A stretch of DNA of 64,000 nt from an uncultured Haliea sp. (GTDB lineage Bacteria; Pseudomonadota; Gammaproteobacteria; Pseudomonadales; Halieaceae), in assembly GCA_947258585.1 (NCBI GenBank), contig CAMYIZ010000047.1, positions 62,001 through 126,000 of the forward strand. Direction: 5' to 3'. Every line of letters begins with the position of its first letter. The stretch's first letter is position 1. The notes beneath the pieces were generated by a model. The model searched no databases. It worked only from the letters and a program-made list of their open reading frames with translations, and was not told the origin of the DNA. Shown here in pieces: positions 60,170 through 64,000 of this stretch. Made by a program: the position numbers and the translations under genes.

Positions 60170-61372
60170 TCAAACCCGCTCAATCACCAGGGCGATACCC
60201 TGCCCCACCCCGATACACATGGTGCACAGCGCGTAGCGCCCGCCGCGGCGCTGCAGTTCATACATGGCGGTCGTCACCAGCCGCGCGCCACTCATGCCCA
60301 GCGGATGCCCGAGGGCAATGGCCCCGCCGTTGGGGTTGACGTGGGGGGCATCGTCCGGGAGTCCCAGGCCGCGCAACACCGCCAGTCCCTGGGCCGCAAA
60401 AGCCTCATTGAGCTCGATCACGTCCATCGCCGCGAGCTCGAGACCCGCCAGCCGCAGTACCTTGCGCGTGGCCTCGACCGGGCCGTACCCCATGATGCGC
60501 GGTTCCAGGCCGCTGCTGGCCATGGCCACGACCCGGGCGCGCGGTTCCAGCCCGTTGCTGCGCGCCGCCTCCGCGGAGGCAATCAGCAGCCCACAGGCGC
60601 CGTCGTTGACCCCCGAGGCGTTGCCCGCGGTCACGGTACCGCCGTCGCGAAACGGTGTCGGCAGTTTGGCCAGGGCTTCCAGCGTGGTTTCGCGGGGATG
60701 CTCGTCCCGGATGACCTGCAGGGCCTCGCCCTTGCGCTGGGGAATACTGACCGGGGTGATCTCGGCGTCGAATACGCCCGCCGCCTGGGCCGCCGCCGCC
60801 CGCTGCTGGCTGCGCAGGGCAAAGGCATCCTGTGCCGACCGCTCAATGCTGAACTGCTCGGCGACGTTTTCCGCAGTCTCCGGCATGGAGTCGATGCCAT
60901 ACTGCTTCTGCAGCAGGCGATTGACGAAGCGCCAGCCGATCGTGGTGTCGTACATCTGGACATCGCGACCGTAAGCGGAGCTCGCCTTGCCCATGACAAA
61001 GGGTGCGCGGGACATGGACTCGACACCGCCGGCAATGGCCAACTGGGCCTCGCCGCACTTGATCGCCCGGGCGGCACTGCCAATGGCGTCCATACCCGAA
61101 CCGCAGAGCCGGTTCACGGTGACCCCGGGTACCGTCACCGGCAGGCCCGCCAACAGGCTGCTCATCCGCGCCACGTTGCGATTGTCCTCGCCGGCCTGGT
61201 TGGCACAGCCAAACCAGACATCGTCTACCTGCTCCCAGTCCACGCCCGGGTTGCGCGCCATCAAGGCGCGCAGGGGTATGGCCCCGAGGTCATCGGTACG
61301 CACAGCCGCCAGGGCGCCGCCGTAGCGGCCAATCGGGGTGCGCAAGGCGTCACAAATAAAAGCTTCCTGCAT
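60170..61372 (-). CDS. paaJ: 3-oxoadipyl-CoA / 3-oxo-5,6-dehydrosuberyl-CoA thiolase
   Basis: Thiolase of the last paa steps, releasing acetyl-CoA and succinyl-CoA. The 400-residue protein has acyl-carrier Cys90 in VNRLCGSGMDAIG, His in NPNGGAIALGHPLGMSG and the proton-transfer Cys in ALCTMCIGVGQG, with EAFICDALRTPIGRYGGAL as N-terminus, typical for PcaF/PaaJ. The ATG overlaps the paaI stop. Could equally be named pcaF; context favours paaJ. Confidence 0.94.
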   Translation of the reverse strand: MQEAFICDALRTPIGRYGGALAAVRTDDLGAIPLRALMARNPGVDWEQVDDVWFGCANQAGEDNRNVARMSSLLAGLPVTVPGVTVNRLCGSGMDAIGSAARAIKCGEAQLAIAGGVESMSRAPFVMGKASSAYGRDVQMYDTTIGWRFVNRLLQKQYGIDSMPETAENVAEQFSIERSAQDAFALRSQQRAAAAQAAGVFDAEITPVSIPQRKGEALQVIRDEHPRETTLEALAKLPTPFRDGGTVTAGNASGVNDGACGLLIASAEAARSNGLEPRARVVAMASSGLEPRIMGYGPVEATRKVLRLAGLELAAMDVIELNEAFAAQGLAVLRGLGLPDDAPHVNPNGGAIALGHPLGMSGARLVTTAMYELQRRGGRYALCTMCIGVGQGIALVIERV

Positions 61373-61818
61373 CAGTCATGCTCTCCAGCTGAAACATCGA
61401 CAAGGTGTCCACCAATACGGTGGGAGTTGCCCCGGAACAGGGCAATGGTCTGCTGCGTCTGATTGACCACAGTGACATCGTAAACGCCACTGCGCCGGCC
61501 CTGCTGAACCTGGCTGGCCGCTGCGGTCAATTCATCGCCCAGCCGGGCGGGGGCCAAAAATTCAATGCGGGCACCAGCCGCAACGGTGTTGTGGTTCTCG
61601 CTGTTGCAGGCGTAGGCGAAACAGCTGTCCGCCAGGGTGAAGATCAGGCCGCCGTGGCAGATGTCGTGGCCATTGACCATGTCGGCGCGCACCTGCATGC
61701 TCATGGTGGCGCTGCCGGGCGCGATATCCAGCAGGGTAATGCCCAGGGCGCGACAGGCGTGGTCGCCCCGCCACAGGGCATCGCCGCAGGCCTGGGCCAG
61801 ACTCGGCGTCTCGCTCAT
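61372..61818 (-). CDS. paaI: Hydroxyphenylacetyl-CoA thioesterase PaaI
   Basis: Hotdog-fold thioesterase of 148 residues that clears dead-end acyl-CoAs of the pathway. NGHDICHGGLIFTLADSCFAYACNS contains the catalytic Asp region and GARIEFLAPARLGDELTA follows. Start taken as ATG at 61818, overlapping the paaG stop (TGATG); a GTG just before it is possible. Coupled at both ends. Confidence 0.94.
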   Translation of the reverse strand: MSETPSLAQACGDALWRGDHACRALGITLLDIAPGSATMSMQVRADMVNGHDICHGGLIFTLADSCFAYACNSENHNTVAAGARIEFLAPARLGDELTAAASQVQQGRRSGVYDVTVVNQTQQTIALFRGNSHRIGGHLVDVSAGEHD

Positions 61819-62609
61819 CACTCCCCCCGGTAACGCGGTGGCCGCTTTTCCAGAAAGGCTGCAACGCCCTCCCGGTAGTCGGCGGTCTTGCCCGCGGCGC
61901 GCATCAGGTGTTTTTCCAGTTCGAGCTGTTCATCCAGGCTATTGGCCGCCGAGGCGGCGAACGCCTGCTTGGTGAAGGCGAACCCCCGGGTGGGCTGGGT
62001 GGCCATGGTTTCCGCCAGTTCCAGTGCGGTGGCCTGCAGTTCGTCGTCCTCCACCACCTGCCAGATCATGCCCCAGGCCAGGGCCTGCTCCGCGGACACC
62101 TTCGGCCCCAGCATCGCCAGCCCCTTCGCCCGGGCCATGCCGACCAGCCGCGGCAGGATCCAGGTACCGCCGGAATCCGGGATCAGGCCCAGCTTGGCGA
62201 ACGACTCGATAAAGCTGGCGGAGCGGGCCGCAATGACAATGTCACAGGCCAGGGCGATGTTGGCGCCGGCACCCGCGGCAACGCCGTTGACCGCGCAAAT
62301 CACGGGCTTTTCCATGCCGGTCAGCAGACGGATCAGCGGGTTGTAGTACTTTTCTACGGAATCGCCCAGGTCCGGCGGCGCGTCGCCTGCCGAGACCGCG
62401 CGGTCATTGAGATCCTGGCCGGCGCAGAAACCCCTGCCCGCGCCGGTGAGCAGTACCGCCCGCACCTGGGGATCGTCGGCGGCACGGGTCAGCGCGTCCC
62501 GCACCTCCGCATGCATGGCGGCGGTAAAGCTGTTGAGCGCGGTGGGCCGGTTCAACACCAGTCTCGCCACACCCTTGTCGATGGTGAATTCGATATTTTC
62601 CCAGCTCAT
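61818..62609 (-). CDS. paaG: 1,2-epoxyphenylacetyl-CoA isomerase PaaG
   Basis: Crotonase-fold enzyme turning the ring epoxide into oxepin-CoA. The 263-residue protein has the oxyanion segments GAGRGFCAGQDLNDR and VNGVAAGAGANIALACDI, LGLIPDSGGTWILPRLVG with the catalytic Asp, and the C-terminal FLEKRPPRYRG. ATG at 62609 (MSWENIEF) has GAGGAGG 9 bases upstream, better than an in-frame start 18 bases earlier. 14 bases after paaZ. Confidence 0.96.
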   Translation of the reverse strand: MSWENIEFTIDKGVARLVLNRPTALNSFTAAMHAEVRDALTRAADDPQVRAVLLTGAGRGFCAGQDLNDRAVSAGDAPPDLGDSVEKYYNPLIRLLTGMEKPVICAVNGVAAGAGANIALACDIVIAARSASFIESFAKLGLIPDSGGTWILPRLVGMARAKGLAMLGPKVSAEQALAWGMIWQVVEDDELQATALELAETMATQPTRGFAFTKQAFAASAANSLDEQLELEKHLMRAAGKTADYREGVAAFLEKRPPRYRGE

Positions 62610-62623
62610 GGGCAGAGCCCTCC

Positions 62624-64000
62624 TCAATCCTCGCGGCGTTCCACCAGGGTCAAAATATCGTAGATGGCAACCGGCTCATCGGCCTGGTTGGTCACCTCGA
62701 TAGCCCAGACCACGACCCCATTGGGCTTTTCCTCGCCCCGCCTGGCCTTCTTGATCTTCTTCTTCACGGTGAGCCGGGTGCGAATGGTATCACCGGGCGC
62801 CACCGGTTCGATGAAACGCAGATTCTCCAGACCGTAGTTGGCAATCACCGGGCCGGGAGCCGGATGCACGAACATCCCCGCCGCCGCTGAAATCACAAAG
62901 TAGCCGTGGGCGACACGCTTGCCAAAAAACGAGTCCCGGGCGGCAATCTCGTCGAAGTGGGCGTAGAAATGATCACCGCTGATACAGCCGAAGTTGACGA
63001 TATCTGCCTCGGTGACCGTGCGCCGGTGAGTCAGCAGGGACTCGCCCACCTGCAGGTCCTCGAAGTACTTCCTGAAGGGGTGCACATCGTCCGAATAGGA
63101 CCGGGCGCCGGCGTGGTACTCCGCGGTAATCGCCATCAGCGTGGTGGGCGAGCCCTGGATGGCCGTGCGTTGCATGTAGTGCTTCACCGCGCGCAGACCG
63201 CCCAGTTCCTCGCCACCGCCGGCGCGCCCGGGGCCGCCGTGCACCAGCTGTGCCAGCGGCGAGCCATGCCCGGTTGACTCCGCGGCACAATCGCGATTGA
63301 TGACCAGCATGCGCCCGTGCCAGGGAGCAGTGCCCAGAATGACCTGCCGTGCCTCGCTGTCGTCGTGGGTAAACAGGGAGCCGACCAGGCTGCCCTTGCC
63401 GAGACGGGCGATGGCGACTGCGTCGTCAATATCCCGGTAGGGAATCAAGGTGCTGACCGGACCGAAGGCCTCGACCTCGTGCACCAGCGTCTTGCCGTGC
63501 GGGTCGTCACAGCGCAACAGCGTGGGCGGGAAAAAGGCGCCGCTGCTGTTGTCAGTGCCGGTAAGAGACAATGTTTCCGCGCCACCGTAGACCAGTTCGC
63601 ACTCGGTCGCCAGGCGCTCGACGCTGGTACGGACGTCCCGCGCCTGGTCACTGCCCACCAGCGGCCCCATGCGCACACCCTCCGCAGCGGGGTCGCCGAC
63701 CGTGATCTTGTCCAGGCGTGCCTGCAGGGCCGCAGCCACCGCATCGAGCTGGGCGGCGGGCACGATGATCCGACGAATCGCCGTGCACTTCTGCCCGGCC
63801 TTGACGGTCATCTCCCGCGCGACTTCCTTGACGAACAGCTCGAATTCCGGGTCGTCGGCTGCAACAGTTGCACCCAGGATGGCGCAGTTCAGCGAATCGG
63901 CCTCCATGGTGAACGGCACGGAATTGGCCACCAGGTTGGGATGGGTACGCAGCTTGCGCCCGGTCGTGGCCGAGCCGGTAAAGGTGACCACGTCCTGCTC
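62624..64000 (-). CDS. paaZ: Bifunctional oxepin-CoA hydrolase / semialdehyde dehydrogenase PaaZ (5' end cut by window)
   Basis: Ring-opening enzyme of the phenylacetate pathway. The visible 458 residues begin inside the aldehyde dehydrogenase domain ([27 protein letters not shown] with catalytic Glu, [13 protein letters not shown] with catalytic Cys) and continue into the C-terminal MaoC-type hydratase domain ([40 protein letters not shown]). The N-terminal third lies beyond base 64000. First visible gene of the paa operon. Confidence 0.96.
   Translation of the reverse strand, partial: EQDVVTFTGSATTGRKLRTHPNLVANSVPFTMEADSLNCAILGATVAADDPEFELFVKEVAREMTVKAGQKCTAIRRIIVPAAQLDAVAAALQARLDKITVGDPAAEGVRMGPLVGSDQARDVRTSVERLATECELVYGGAETLSLTGTDNSSGAFFPPTLLRCDDPHGKTLVHEVEAFGPVSTLIPYRDIDDAVAIARLGKGSLVGSLFTHDDSEARQVILGTAPWHGRMLVINRDCAAESTGHGSPLAQLVHGGPGRAGGGEELGGLRAVKHYMQRTAIQGSPTTLMAITAEYHAGARSYSDDVHPFRKYFEDLQVGESLLTHRRTVTEADIVNFGCISGDHFYAHFDEIAARDSFFGKRVAHGYFVISAAAGMFVHPAPGPVIANYGLENLRFIEPVAPGDTIRTRLTVKKKIKKARRGEEKPNGVVVWAIEVTNQADEPVAIYDILTLVERRED

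Overview
The window is a GC-rich stretch of a gammaproteobacterial chromosome. Two things support this. The block icd / rluE-nudJ-mnmA-hflD-purB followed by roxA has the enterobacterial gene order, and clpS-clpA lies beside it. The accessory content (propionyl-CoA to succinyl-CoA pathway, TonB receptor plus sulfatase, P450, molybdenum hydroxylase, F420-type luciferase-like enzyme, phenylacetate operon) resembles marine aerobic heterotrophs of the Halieaceae / OM60-NOR5 kind. That family assignment is inference from gene content, not a computed phylogeny. No rRNA, tRNA, CRISPR array, phage or insertion-sequence transposase was seen.

Layout. 1-3.0 kb: clpA (cut by the window edge), clpS and icd, all on the minus strand, with a good intrinsic terminator after icd. 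3.2-9.4 kb: a tightly packed plus-strand housekeeping run (rluE, nudJ, mnmA, hflD, purB, roxA, GNAT fusion), several genes overlapping by a few bases. 9.4-19.3 kb: a minus-strand operon for propionyl-CoA catabolism (carboxyltransferase, long biotin carboxylase, methylmalonyl-CoA epimerase, mutase, MeaB chaperone), ending in a Rieske protein and a TcyP-type transporter. A recognisable promoter and a leader hairpin precede it. 19.6-22.1 kb: pabB and thrH converge on a 440-base gap that holds two diverged copies of a structured inverted repeat. 22.1-27.8 kb: a minus-strand series of cysB, 5'-nucleotidase, AGCS symporter, D-cysteine desulfhydrase-like enzyme, yajC and an exonuclease III homologue.

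27.9-39.5 kb: an accessory catabolic region with an acyl-CoA synthetase (+). Facing it on the minus strand are two glutathione transferase-like proteins, an NTF2-like protein, an amidohydrolase-fold protein that has lost metal ligands, a cytochrome P450, an IorAB-type molybdenum hydroxylase, Bcp, a Nudix hydrolase, a flavin reductase and moaE-moaD-moaC (pterin cofactor for the hydroxylase). 39.7-52.1 kb (+): LLM oxidoreductase, Spinster-type MFS carrier, a protein made of two fused MarR domains, a sulfatase, a TonB-dependent receptor, an unrecognised protein, an SDR and a DUF3604 protein. The sulfatase and the receptor share a near-identical promoter/operator element. 52.1-56.5 kb: SRPBCC protein, N-acyl-D-amino-acid deacylase-type amidohydrolase and a PQQ dehydrogenase lipoprotein. 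56.5-64 kb: the phenylacetate degradation operon paaZGIJABCDE on the minus strand, with paaZ cut by the window edge.

How it fits together. Receptor, sulfatase, carriers, P450/Mo-hydroxylase/SDR/LLM oxidoreductases, CoA ligase and the paa ring-opening pathway look like equipment for taking up and oxidising a hydrophobic or sulfated organic compound. Propionyl-CoA and acetyl-CoA produced would enter central metabolism through the methylmalonyl-CoA route and the TCA cycle (icd). The substrate cannot be read from the sequence.
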